47,110 nt of DNA. It comes from Propionibacteriaceae bacterium (GTDB lineage Bacteria > Actinomycetota > Actinomycetes > Propionibacteriales > Propionibacteriaceae). The stretch lies in the NCBI GenBank assembly GCA_031272825.1, contig JAISTE010000032.1, positions 1-47,110 of the forward strand, given 5' to 3'. Both the position numbers and the translations under genes were made by a program. The notes beneath the pieces are model-generated. The model searched no databases. It saw only the letters and a list, made by a program, of their open reading frames with translations, and was not told the origin of the DNA. Positions within the stretch are counted from its first letter, which is position 1. Every line of letters starts with the position of its first letter. Positions 1-8,476 of the stretch are shown here, one piece after another.

Positions 1-333
1 GGCACCACCTGTGTGGCGACCGTCACCACCTCCTCAGCCACCGACGTGCTGGCCGTGCCGATGGAGGCCGTGCAAACTGACGAGAACGGTAACGCGTACG
101 TCACCAAGTCCGACGGCACCAAGGTCGATATCGAGATCGGGCGCACCTCCGGCCAATACACGGAGATCCTCTCCGGGCTCAACGAGGGCGATGAAATCAC
201 CTACGAATCGCGCTTCGGATTCGGCGGGAGCGACGATGGCTCCAACGGTTCCTTCATGCCAGGCGGCATGGGCGGCGGAATGCCAGGCGGCGGCATGGGC
301 GGCGGCCCCGGCGGCAACCGGCCCGGACGCTAG
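1..333 (+). CDS. C-terminal part of a MacA/HlyD-type efflux adaptor (partial)
   Basis: The gene enters from the left edge in frame 1 and ends with TAG at 331-333, so only its last 110 residues are visible. The segment fits the membrane-proximal end of a periplasmic-adaptor-type protein: a short beta-rich stretch (VLAVPMEAVQTDENG, then AYVTKSDGTKVDIEIG) followed by GQYTEILSGLNEGDEI, which resembles the end of MacA-like adaptors. The last 40 or so residues are a Gly/Met-rich, low-complexity tail. The next gene, an ABC ATPase, starts 9 bp downstream. The two are therefore probably one operon for a tripartite-like exporter. In a Gram-positive actinobacterium the adaptor would work outside the cytoplasmic membrane. 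Family assignment is by C-terminal resemblance only. Confidence 0.75.
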   Translation, partial: GTTCVATVTTSSATDVLAVPMEAVQTDENGNAYVTKSDGTKVDIEIGRTSGQYTEILSGLNEGDEITYESRFGFGGSDDGSNGSFMPGGMGGGMPGGGMGGGPGGNRPGR

Positions 334-342
334 GGGATCGCG

Positions 343-1023
343 ATGGAGTTGATCACACTAGAAGGGGTGCACAAGGTGTACTCCACCTCGGAGGAGGTGC
401 AGGTGCACGCGCTGCGCGGCATCAACATGCACATCGACGAGGGTGAGTACGTCGCCATCATGGGGCCCTCGGGCTCGGGCAAGTCCACCCTGATGCACAT
501 CATCGGCTGCTTGGACGTCGTGACGGCGGGCAAGTACGAGATCGACGGCGTCGACACCGAGGGCATGAGCGAAAAACAGCTGGCCCGCATCCGCAACGCC
601 AAGATCGGTTTCGTGTTCCAGCAGTTCAACCTCCTGTCGTCGATGACGGCCCTGCGTAACGTCGAGCTGCCCCTGGTCTACGCCGGGGTTCCGGTCTCAC
701 AGCGCAAGGAGCGGGCGCAAAAGGCGCTTGCCAGGGTTGGTTTGGCCGATCGGGCGCTGCACCGGCCCGGGCAGCTTTCCGGCGGCCAGCAGCAGCGCGT
801 CGCCATCGCCAGAGCGCTGGTCACCGATCCGGCGCTCATCTTGGCCGACGAGCCGACCGGTGCTCTCGACTCGGTTTCGACCAACGACATCTTGGCCCTG
901 TTCGACGAACTGACCGAAGAGGGCAAGACCGTGGTCGTCATCACCCACGAGCGTGACGTCGCGGCTAGAGCCCAGCGCACCGTCCACCTCTACGACGGCA
1001 TGTTGCAGGAGGTGAACGCATGA
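343..1023 (+). CDS. ABC transporter ATP-binding protein, MacB/LolD type
   Basis: A 226-residue nucleotide-binding subunit that would power the permease encoded next. Walker A is GPSGSGKS at residues 41-48, the Q-loop lies near FVFQQFNLL (about 90-98), the ABC signature is LSGGQQQRVAIARAL (about 145-159), and Walker B is LILADEPTGALD (about 164-175) with the usual Glu. The GALD D-loop and the length are typical of the MacB/LolD/FtsE branch. The start is ATG 343, with AGGGG six bases upstream. The stop overlaps the permease start (ATGA, 1020-1023), implying translational coupling. The substrate (peptide, drug or lipid) cannot be told from the sequence. Confidence 0.95.
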   Translation: MELITLEGVHKVYSTSEEVQVHALRGINMHIDEGEYVAIMGPSGSGKSTLMHIIGCLDVVTAGKYEIDGVDTEGMSEKQLARIRNAKIGFVFQQFNLLSSMTALRNVELPLVYAGVPVSQRKERAQKALARVGLADRALHRPGQLSGGQQQRVAIARALVTDPALILADEPTGALDSVSTNDILALFDELTEEGKTVVVITHERDVAARAQRTVHLYDGMLQEVNA

Positions 1024-2264
1024 TTCTGCAGGCCATGCGCACGGCGCTCGAAGCGCTGAACGCCCACCGAATGCGAACCACGCTGACGCTGCTCGGCATC
1101 TTGATCGGCATCGCGGCGGTCATGATGACCGTCGGCCTGACCCAGGGCGCGTCCAGCTCCATGTCAGAGCAGATGGGATCTTTGGGAACCAAGCTCCTGT
1201 ACGTTACCCCCGGCTCCACGAGCTCAGGCGGAATCCGGGGTATGAGCGCGACGACCTCGTCGCTGAACGACGACGATGTCGCGCTCCTATCGGATAAGAA
1301 CATCGCCCCCGATATTGACTCGGTGGCTGCCACATACAGCGGCTCCTACGGGGCGCTGAGATCCTCAACCACAACCTGGTATGCCTCCATCTCGGGCGTG
1401 ACGGCCAATTACCTCGACGTATTGGGCACCGAGCTCGAATCAGGGCGCATGTTCACCCAAGGTGAGATCGACGCCTCGGCCTCAGTGGTGGTGTTGGATT
1501 CGAGTACCGCCGAACAACTTTTCTCGGATACCTCTCAAGCCGTCGGCCAAACCATTTCCATCGGCGGGCAGAGTTTCACCGTGATCGGCGTGCAAAAGGA
1601 TTCGGGAACCTCTGGGATGACCATGTCGTCCAGCTCGTCGGTGCTCGTGCCGCTCAGCACCGCCCGCGAACGCTTCGGCACGGGCGGAACGTCCCTTTCC
1701 ATGATTTACATGCTCGCCACTTCGACGGACACCCTTTCGGCGGCGAAGCAAGAGGCTGAGAACGCCATGAGCGCGACGCACCGAACCTCGGTCGAGGAGC
1801 CGGACTTCAGTATCGCCTCAATGTCTTCCATCGTCGACATGTACAACACCGTCATGATGATGTTCTCGCTGCTGCTTGGCGGTATCGCCTCGATCTCGCT
1901 GCTCGTCGGCGCGATCGGCGTCATGAACATCATGCTGGTTTCGGTTTCCGAGCGGGTGCGCGAGATCGGCCTGCGCAAGGCATTGGGCGCGACTCCGGGC
2001 AACATCCGCATCCAGTTCCTGATCGAAGCTGCGATGGTCGGTTTGGCCGGCGGCATCCTGGGCGTGCTGGTCGGGCTGGGCGGTTCGGCGCTGATCCAGT
2101 GGGCGATCTCGACTTTCGGCGGATACGACCTGCCCGTCATCGTCTCCTGGGACGCGACGGCAATCGCCCTGGCCGTCTCAATGACAATCGGCATCATCGC
2201 CGGTGTATACCCCGCATCCAGGGCGGCCAAGCTTGCGCCGATCGACGCGCTGAGGAGTGAATGA
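1020..2264 (+). CDS. ABC transporter permease, MacB/FtsX family
   Basis: A 414-residue membrane subunit partnered with the preceding ATPase. It has one N-terminal transmembrane helix (about residues 20-45), a large extracytoplasmic MacB-PCD-like domain rich in Ser/Thr (about 45-270), and three C-terminal helices. The C-terminal block carries the FtsX/MacB motif GVMNIMLVSVSERVREIGLR and ends with YPASRAAKLAPIDALR, the classical terminus of MacB permeases. It begins at ATG 1020 inside the stop of the ATPase gene and ends in an ATGA overlap with the next adaptor gene. That makes a tight four-gene export operon. It is a mechanotransmission-type exporter rather than an importer; the cargo is unknown. 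Confidence 0.95.
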   Translation: MILQAMRTALEALNAHRMRTTLTLLGILIGIAAVMMTVGLTQGASSSMSEQMGSLGTKLLYVTPGSTSSGGIRGMSATTSSLNDDDVALLSDKNIAPDIDSVAATYSGSYGALRSSTTTWYASISGVTANYLDVLGTELESGRMFTQGEIDASASVVVLDSSTAEQLFSDTSQAVGQTISIGGQSFTVIGVQKDSGTSGMTMSSSSSVLVPLSTARERFGTGGTSLSMIYMLATSTDTLSAAKQEAENAMSATHRTSVEEPDFSIASMSSIVDMYNTVMMMFSLLLGGIASISLLVGAIGVMNIMLVSVSERVREIGLRKALGATPGNIRIQFLIEAAMVGLAGGILGVLVGLGGSALIQWAISTFGGYDLPVIVSWDATAIALAVSMTIGIIAGVYPASRAAKLAPIDALRSE

Positions 2265-3709
2265 TGAATGTAACCAAACGCCGATTGACCGTCTTGACGA
2301 CGGCAGCCGTGGTGGTCAGCGCGTCCGTGTGGTACGTGGCACCAATGGCCGCAGCCGAGGAGACTTCCAACTACATCGTCGCCCAAGCGGTAGAGAAGGC
2401 CGTCACCGAGACCTGGGAGACGAGCGCCACGGTAGCCCGAAAAGGCACCCAGGTGGCGACGCTCTCCGGAACGGTAAAGTCCGTGAAGGTCAGCATCGGA
2501 GACGAGGTGAAAAAAGGCGACACCCTGGCCACTGCCGATAAGACCGAACTCAAGGTCGCATTGAAGAAGGCGCAGGCCCAGGTTGCCAGCGCCGAGGCCG
2601 AGCTGTATTCGGCTCAGCACCCGCCGTCCACTAAGGTGCCGGTCACCGATTCCGGGTCGTCTGGATCGGGAGGATCCGGCGGGTCGACGCCCAGCGGTTC
2701 GGGCGGATCGGGTTCCGACACCACCGCTCAGCTCACCGAGCTGGTAGGCAAGGTCGCCCAGGCGATCGCCAAGCTCGACACCGCACAGAAGACCGCGACG
2801 GAGAAATGCCAAACTGCCGGTGCCGAATGTGACGCCGCCAACGAGGAGCTATCCAAGGCCATCAGTGAAGTGATTGCCTACCAACAGCAGCTGGCGGCGG
2901 CCACGAAGTCGGGCTCGGGCTCATCGGGCTCGTCTAGTTCTTCGGGTTCGTCGTCTTCGAGTGCGAAGACTCCGACGGTCAAATACAAGACCGTCGCCGG
3001 AACTGTCTCCAAATCCCAGGTGGCAAGGGCGAAGGCGTCGCTGTTGCAGGCTCAGCAGCAGTTGGATACCGCTCAGGACAACTACGACGACGCCACCTTG
3101 AAGGCGCCCGTATCGGGCGTTGTGGGTGCCATGGACATTCAGGTTGGAGGATCCGGCGGAACGGTCACCATTGTCTCGAGTAAAGCATCCGTTGATCTCA
3201 CCGTGTCCTTGACGCTGTCGGTTCGCGAGCGCCTCGTCGTAGGCCAAGACGTCAAGGTCTATTCCGTGAACGGCGACGAGCTGGCGGGCAAGATCAAGTC
3301 GATCTCCCCGCTGAACTCCCAGTCGAACTACATGTGGGGTGATTCCTCGTCGATCGACTTCCCGGCCGTCGTGACGGTTGAGGATCCAGACGGCCTGTTG
3401 GTCGATGGCTCCTACGCCACTGTGATCGCAACCTGGGAACACGAGGCGACGGTTGCCATCCCGGCTTCAGCCCTGCGCGCCGAGAGCGCTACCAAGGGCG
3501 TCGTTCAACTGGTCGACGGCCCCGGCGACACCACTCCCGAGAGCGTCGAGATCGATTACGGCGCGGTTGGGGGCGGCTACGTTCAGCTTCCAGAGGATTC
3601 CAACATCGCCGTGGGGCAGTACGTGGTGCTCGCCGACAAGACCAAGGCGCTGGATGACTACATATCGCAGATGGTAAGCGAACAGATGAGCGGCAGCGGC
3701 GGCGATTAG
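2261..3709 (+). CDS. Secreted HlyD/MacA-type adaptor with Ser/Gly linkers
   Basis: A 482-residue exported protein. The N-terminus has basic residues and a hydrophobic core followed by PMAAAEE, a likely signal peptide. A biotinyl-lipoyl-like half (TLSGTVKSVKVSIGDEVKKG, about residues 65-85) and its partner half near APVSGVVGAMDIQVGG flank an alpha-helical hairpin, the standard adaptor layout. Two long Ser/Gly-only linkers interrupt the hairpin (about 125-150 and 210-235), which is unusual. It is the second adaptor of the operon, the first being the partial gene at the left edge. ATG 2261 overlaps the permease stop. ATG 2264 is an alternative with better spacing from AGGAG at 2253-2257. The 3' end overlaps the convergent protease gene by 4 bp. 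Confidence 0.88.
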   Translation: MMNVTKRRLTVLTTAAVVVSASVWYVAPMAAAEETSNYIVAQAVEKAVTETWETSATVARKGTQVATLSGTVKSVKVSIGDEVKKGDTLATADKTELKVALKKAQAQVASAEAELYSAQHPPSTKVPVTDSGSSGSGGSGGSTPSGSGGSGSDTTAQLTELVGKVAQAIAKLDTAQKTATEKCQTAGAECDAANEELSKAISEVIAYQQQLAAATKSGSGSSGSSSSSGSSSSSAKTPTVKYKTVAGTVSKSQVARAKASLLQAQQQLDTAQDNYDDATLKAPVSGVVGAMDIQVGGSGGTVTIVSSKASVDLTVSLTLSVRERLVVGQDVKVYSVNGDELAGKIKSISPLNSQSNYMWGDSSSIDFPAVVTVEDPDGLLVDGSYATVIATWEHEATVAIPASALRAESATKGVVQLVDGPGDTTPESVEIDYGAVGGGYVQLPEDSNIAVGQYVVLADKTKALDDYISQMVSEQMSGSGGD

Positions 3710-5448
3710 CAGAACTTCGCCGCCTCGAAGGTATAACCCTTCGGCCTGGCGTAGGAGATGCGCTTGTCCTCCGTGTCCTGGATTGCGCAGGACACCGAGG
3801 ACGAGCGCCACCAGGAATCCTTGCAGGTCGCCTTCTTGTTCTTGATGACCCAGCCGGTCGAGCAGTAGAGCATGTCGGCGTAGCGCTGGTAGTAGCCGCC
3901 GCCGCTCCTGGCCTGCTGAGCATGGCCGATGACGACCATCTCAATGTCGTTGGCCGTCAACAGCGGCTGGCGGATGCGGGCATTGGAACCCGAGCCGATC
4001 TTGAAATCCCAATCGTGATACATCAGATTGCGGTAGTTGGAACCGGTGGTCGTCTCCGAGTTCTCGTACATGCGGTCGGGGAAATACTGTGCCTCGGACT
4101 TGGCGAGCATCTTGTGATCGGCAGGGTAGGCGTCACCCAGCCGCAGCGCATGCCCGAACTCGTGGGCGACGATCAGCTTGAAGGAAACCGAGTTGCGCTG
4201 GCGGTTACCCGTCTTGGCCTCGTTGATCGAGCGCAGCCAGGGGAAGTACAAAAACGAGCCCTGAGTGGAGCCGAACGCTCCCGAACCGCAGTCGGAAATC
4301 CAGTTCAGGTAGCAGTCCACCGGCTTCGAGCGCTTACCGCCGGGCAGCACTGTGGTGAGGTTCTGCCCGTTTCCGCCGATCTGGATGGTCAGGTAGAACT
4401 GCTGGGCCGAGTGGCCCTCGGCCTTGGCGTTGGAGCGCTCGTGCAGAACCACCTTCGTGGTGAACGACGTCCCGGAGCCGAAATCCTTCGTGTTTCCGAC
4501 GACCTTCTGCCCACCCCACAGCTTGATACCGGCCCTGACCAGGGATTTTACCTTGGCCGCCGAACGCTGCTTATCGGCCTTGCCGGTGACCTTGAACTCG
4601 ATATAGGCGTGGATTTCGAGCACTCCCTTGGGGTTCCACACCAGCTTGATGTAGGGCAGCATCCCGTTGTCGCGTGCGAACACCTCGGCGGTCGAGTTCA
4701 GGTTCGTGGAGGGGGAGTAGAGGAGCTTTACCTCTTTGTTGTAGTAGGTGGTGGTGAGCATCTCGTCGAGCCGGGACTGGGTGAGCTCCAGGCTGGCGGT
4801 GTCGATCGGCCTGGCGCCGGCCTTTGCCCAGGGGCGGTTCTTGAGCTTGGTGCACTTGCCCTTCTTGAGCTTGGAGCAGCCGACGATCCTGAACGAGTAG
4901 GACGCGGCCAGTGAGAGTGACTTGCCCTTGATTTTGGTAACGGTGAGCGAGGTCTTGGACTTGGACACGTTGGCGACCTTTACCCACTTGCCCGAAATCT
5001 TGGCCTCGATGCGATAGCCCTTCACGGAGGTCAGCTTTGACCAGGAAAGCTTTATCTTTCCGCTGGCTCCGCTGGCGCTGAGGGAGGTTTTGCCTGCGGT
5101 GAGCGAGACGGTGTTGGAGGGGATTTCGGCTGAGGTGCTTGTCTTGAACCGCACCAGCCGGTACTGGAGGGCTTTGCCGAGGGAGGTCTTAGGGAAGGAA
5201 TGGGTGAGCTTGGCGGTGTCGGTGAGTTGGACGTCGGATATGCGTTTCCACTTGCCGTTTCCGGTTTTCACCTGGAACTGGTACTTCCCCGCGGGGCCGG
5301 TTGCAGAGATCACGTTGCGTTTGGCGCCGATCGAGGTGAGCGTGATCGCCGCCGGTTCGACGGGTTCTTCAGCGTGGGCGGGGGGCGAGCTCAGCGTGGA
5401 GGCAAAAACGCACAGGACGATGATGAGCTGGTGGATCCTTCGCAGCAT
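3706..5448 (-). CDS. Secreted metzincin-like zinc metallopeptidase with Fn3-like repeats
   Basis: A 580-residue protein with a cleavable signal peptide (IIVLCVFASTLSSPPAHAEE). Residues 30-210 form two Ser/Lys-rich fibronectin-III-like repeats, such as SLSASGASGKIKLSWSKL and KGYRIEAKISGKWVKV. The catalytic part has VAHEFGHALRLGD at about 427-439, an HEXXH zinc site followed six residues later by Asp, and a Met-turn-like NLMYHDWD near 474. This resembles snapalysin-type HEXXHXXGXXD enzymes, but the glycine of the family motif is Arg here. It probably acts outside the cell on proteins or the wall. It is encoded convergently to the exporter operon, and their stop codons overlap (TTAG, 3706-3709). 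Its start has no strong Shine-Dalgarno sequence. Confidence 0.78.
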   Translation of the reverse strand: MLRRIHQLIIVLCVFASTLSSPPAHAEEPVEPAAITLTSIGAKRNVISATGPAGKYQFQVKTGNGKWKRISDVQLTDTAKLTHSFPKTSLGKALQYRLVRFKTSTSAEIPSNTVSLTAGKTSLSASGASGKIKLSWSKLTSVKGYRIEAKISGKWVKVANVSKSKTSLTVTKIKGKSLSLAASYSFRIVGCSKLKKGKCTKLKNRPWAKAGARPIDTASLELTQSRLDEMLTTTYYNKEVKLLYSPSTNLNSTAEVFARDNGMLPYIKLVWNPKGVLEIHAYIEFKVTGKADKQRSAAKVKSLVRAGIKLWGGQKVVGNTKDFGSGTSFTTKVVLHERSNAKAEGHSAQQFYLTIQIGGNGQNLTTVLPGGKRSKPVDCYLNWISDCGSGAFGSTQGSFLYFPWLRSINEAKTGNRQRNSVSFKLIVAHEFGHALRLGDAYPADHKMLAKSEAQYFPDRMYENSETTTGSNYRNLMYHDWDFKIGSGSNARIRQPLLTANDIEMVVIGHAQQARSGGGYYQRYADMLYCSTGWVIKNKKATCKDSWWRSSSVSCAIQDTEDKRISYARPKGYTFEAAKFC

Positions 5449-5559
5449 GTGTAATCCATATTCTCTTTATTCCCTGACAATCACACCACTGCCTCAACGA
5501 ACGCCCATACTACTTCACCGCCAGCGGGCCGCTGCACGCTGTCCATGAAAGTTGGGCCT

Positions 5560-5565
5560 TAGACT
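5560..5565 (+). promoter_or_regulatory. -10 element of glnE (leaderless geometry)
   Basis: TAGACT ends 7 bp before GTG 5573, so transcription should begin at or next to the start codon. There is no Shine-Dalgarno sequence in front of GTG. No convincing -35 hexamer is visible. Confidence 0.5.
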
Positions 5566-5572
5566 TGGGTTC

Positions 5573-8476
5573 GTGGCGCGAGTCGAATCAGTGTTGGGCC
5601 GGTTGGCCCGCTTGGGTTTCAACGATCCCGCGCGCGCCGAGCTGGCGGCCGACGGGTTGGGCCTATCCGAATCCGCGCTCTTGGAGGCGCTGGCGGCCAC
5701 CCCCGACCCCGATCTTGCCTTGTCATCCCTGGAGCATCTGAGCTGCGCCGAACCCGGGATCACCGCGCGCTGCGAAGCGGACGAGCCCTTCCGGGAGCGT
5801 TTGTTCGCCGTTCTGGGCACCTCGGCCGCCCTCGGCCAGCGGCTGAGCGCGTTTCCTGAAGAACTCGAAGAATTGCGCGACGCCACACCCCGGTCGGCCG
5901 ATGATCTGCGCGCCCAGCTGGGAACAGCTACGGATGCCGACGACCTGCGCAGGCGCTACCACCGGGCGCTGCTGCGCATTGCCGCCCGCGACCTTTCGGC
6001 TGACGCCCCGGGGGCGCAGGTGGTGTCGGTTACCGCCGAGCTCTCAAACCTCGCCGACGCCGTGGTCGAGACCGCGCTCGAACTCGCCCGCGCGCAGGTG
6101 AAGGGCACCGAGAACTGCCGCTTGGGCGTCGTCGCTTTGGGCAAGTGTGGGGCCGGCGAGCTCAACTACATCTCGGACGTCGACGTGCTGTTCGTAGCTG
6201 AACCCGTGGAAGCGAATGGTGAGCCGGTGTGTTCGCCGACCCAGGCCGTCGACATTGGGGCGAAGTGGGCGGCTGCGATGATGAGGATGGTATCGGCGCA
6301 CTCGGCGGCGGGAACCATCTGGCCCATCGACGCCAACCTCAGGCCGGAGGGAAAGAATGGGCCGCTCGTGCGCACGCTGGGCTCGCACGAGGCCTATTAC
6401 GCCAAGTGGGCGAAGGATTGGGAGTTCCAGGCGATGCTCAAGGCCCGCCCGATGGCAGGGGACAGGGCGCTCGCCCAGGATTTTGTCGATATGGTCTGGC
6501 CGCTGGTGTGGAAGGTGGCCGACGATCCGTCGTTCGTCGGCGAGGTGCAGGACATGCGCAAGCGCGTGGTCTCCCTGCTCCCGGCCTCCGAGGCCGACCG
6601 CGAGATCAAGCTCGGCGCCGGGGGCCTGCGCGACGTGGAGTTCACAGTGCAACTGCTGCAGCTCGTCCATGGCAGAGCCGACGAGCGCCTGCGGCTGCGC
6701 GGCACCTTCCCGGCCTTGGAACAGCTCATCGAACACGGCTACATCGGGCGCGCCGACGGCCAGAAGCTGCGCGAGGCCTACGAGTGGGAACGGGTGCTGG
6801 AGCACCGGGTTCAGCTGCGCTCGCTGCGCCGCACCCACCTGCTGCCCTCCGACGAAACCAACCTGCGCTGGCTGGCCCGCTCGGTCGGCATCGCCAGCGG
6901 CGAGGAGTTGGAGAAGGCCTGGAAAGAAACCGCCCGCAGGGTACTGAGCCTGCACCGGCACGTTTTCTACTCGCCGCTGCTCTCGGCCGTTGCCCACGTG
7001 CGCTCCGACGAAACTGTGCTCACCTCCGAGGCCGCCCAAGATCGGCTGCGGGCGCTGGGATATGCCGACCCGAAGGCCGCTTTGCGCCACATCGAGGCCT
7101 TGAGCACCGGCATGAGTCGCCAGGCCGAAATCCAACGCCAGCTGCTTCCGGCCATGTTGGGTTGGTTTGCCGAAGGCCCCAACCCTGACTATGGGCTTTT
7201 GGCCTTCCGGCAGGTCTCCGAGGCCCTTGGCCGAACTCCGTGGTACCTGCGGGCCTTGCGCGACGGCGAGGTCACTGCCGAACACTTCGCGCGCGTTCTG
7301 TCATCCTCCCGCTACGCCGTCGACCTGCTCATGCGCAACCCGCAGGCCGCCGTGTTGCTCTCCAAACCCGAGGGCTTGACGCCGCACGCCAGGGAGCGCG
7401 TGCTCGCCGAGATGAACGCCGCCGCCAGCCGCCAAGACGATGCCGAGGAGGCCGCGCGTGCCATCCGTGCGGTTCGCCGCGAGGAGCTGCTGCGCCTGGC
7501 CATGGGCGATCTGCTGCACGAGTTGGACACCGAAGAGGTGGGTCAGGCCCTGGCCGATCTGGCCTCGGCCACCATCGACGCCATGCTGCTGGTGGCCTCG
7601 CGCGGCGTCCAGGCCCCGCCGATAGCGATCATCGCCATGGGCCGCTGGGGCGGGCGCGAGCTTTCCTATGCCTCGGATGCCGACGCGCTGGTAGTCATCG
7701 CCGACGGCGAGGATGCGATGGCCAGCGCCAACGCGCTTCACATCGTCACCAAGCTGCGCGCGCTGCTCTCGGCTCCCGGCCCCGACCCGGCGCTGGTGCT
7801 CGACCTGGATCTGCGGCCCGAGGGTAAGGGCGGGCCGATGCTGCGCTCCCTGCACTCGTATGCGAACTACTACGGTAAATGGTCGTCGACTTGGGAGGCC
7901 CAAGCCCTGCTTCGGGCCCGTCACGGTGCCGGGGACGAGGCCCTGTCCGCGGCCTTTTTCGAGTTCGTCGACCCGATTCGTTACCCGGCGGGTGGCTTGG
8001 ATTCGAAGCAGATGGCCGAGATCCGAAAGCTCAAGGCGCGCATGGAGGTCGAGCGCATTCCGCGCGGCTCCGATCCGGCGCGCAACACTAAGCTAGGGCC
8101 GGGCGGCCTGAGCGACGTCGAGTGGGTCGTCCAGACGCTGCAGCTTGGCTACGCCGGTTCCCACCCTGGCGAGCCGGGGCTGCGCGGTACCTCCACGCTC
8201 GGGCCGCTGCGCGCCGCCGCCTCGATGGGGCTGGTCAGCGATGAGGATGCCGCTTGGCTGCAGGTCTCTTGGATGATGGCCTCGCAAATCCGCAATGCCA
8301 TCATGCTGCTGCGCGGCCGCGCCTCCGACACCATCCCCTCCGACCCGGTGGAGCTGGCCGCCGTCGCCAACCTCCTGGGCTACGGCAGGGGCGAGAGCTC
8401 AAAGTTCCTAGACGACTGGCACAAGCACTCGCGCCTGGCCAGATCGGTCATGGATCGCCTCTTCTGGGGCGAGTGA
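5573..8476 (+). CDS. glnE: Bifunctional glutamine synthetase adenylyltransferase / deadenylase
   Basis: GlnE attaches AMP to and removes it from glutamine synthetase, setting its activity by nitrogen status. The protein (about 967 residues) has the two-copy layout of the family. The N-terminal nucleotidyltransferase has LGKCGAGELNYISDVDVLFV (near residues 186-205) and DANLRPEGKNG. The C-terminal copy has MGRWGGRELSYASDADALVV (near 689-708) and DLDLRPEGKGG. Both keep the paired acidic metal ligands, and each is followed by a conserved helical block (LGAGGLRDVEFTVQLLQL and LGPGGLSDVEWVVQTLQL). I place the start at GTG 5573 because of the -10 hexamer just before it; the frame stays open to TTG 5552. 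Its stop abuts the stop of the convergent membrane gene with no gap. No glutamine synthetase gene is in the window. Confidence 0.97.
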   Translation: MARVESVLGRLARLGFNDPARAELAADGLGLSESALLEALAATPDPDLALSSLEHLSCAEPGITARCEADEPFRERLFAVLGTSAALGQRLSAFPEELEELRDATPRSADDLRAQLGTATDADDLRRRYHRALLRIAARDLSADAPGAQVVSVTAELSNLADAVVETALELARAQVKGTENCRLGVVALGKCGAGELNYISDVDVLFVAEPVEANGEPVCSPTQAVDIGAKWAAAMMRMVSAHSAAGTIWPIDANLRPEGKNGPLVRTLGSHEAYYAKWAKDWEFQAMLKARPMAGDRALAQDFVDMVWPLVWKVADDPSFVGEVQDMRKRVVSLLPASEADREIKLGAGGLRDVEFTVQLLQLVHGRADERLRLRGTFPALEQLIEHGYIGRADGQKLREAYEWERVLEHRVQLRSLRRTHLLPSDETNLRWLARSVGIASGEELEKAWKETARRVLSLHRHVFYSPLLSAVAHVRSDETVLTSEAAQDRLRALGYADPKAALRHIEALSTGMSRQAEIQRQLLPAMLGWFAEGPNPDYGLLAFRQVSEALGRTPWYLRALRDGEVTAEHFARVLSSSRYAVDLLMRNPQAAVLLSKPEGLTPHARERVLAEMNAAASRQDDAEEAARAIRAVRREELLRLAMGDLLHELDTEEVGQALADLASATIDAMLLVASRGVQAPPIAIIAMGRWGGRELSYASDADALVVIADGEDAMASANALHIVTKLRALLSAPGPDPALVLDLDLRPEGKGGPMLRSLHSYANYYGKWSSTWEAQALLRARHGAGDEALSAAFFEFVDPIRYPAGGLDSKQMAEIRKLKARMEVERIPRGSDPARNTKLGPGGLSDVEWVVQTLQLGYAGSHPGEPGLRGTSTLGPLRAAASMGLVSDEDAAWLQVSWMMASQIRNAIMLLRGRASDTIPSDPVELAAVANLLGYGRGESSKFLDDWHKHSRLARSVMDRLFWGE

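Noticed and set aside
3922..4914. 330-codon plus-strand frame opposite the protease gene
   Set aside because: The minus strand has signal peptide and HEXXH motif in one frame; the plus frame is a shadow.
6044..7285. Long antisense and +1 frames inside glnE
   Set aside because: GlnE covers the whole segment with both catalytic domains in one frame.
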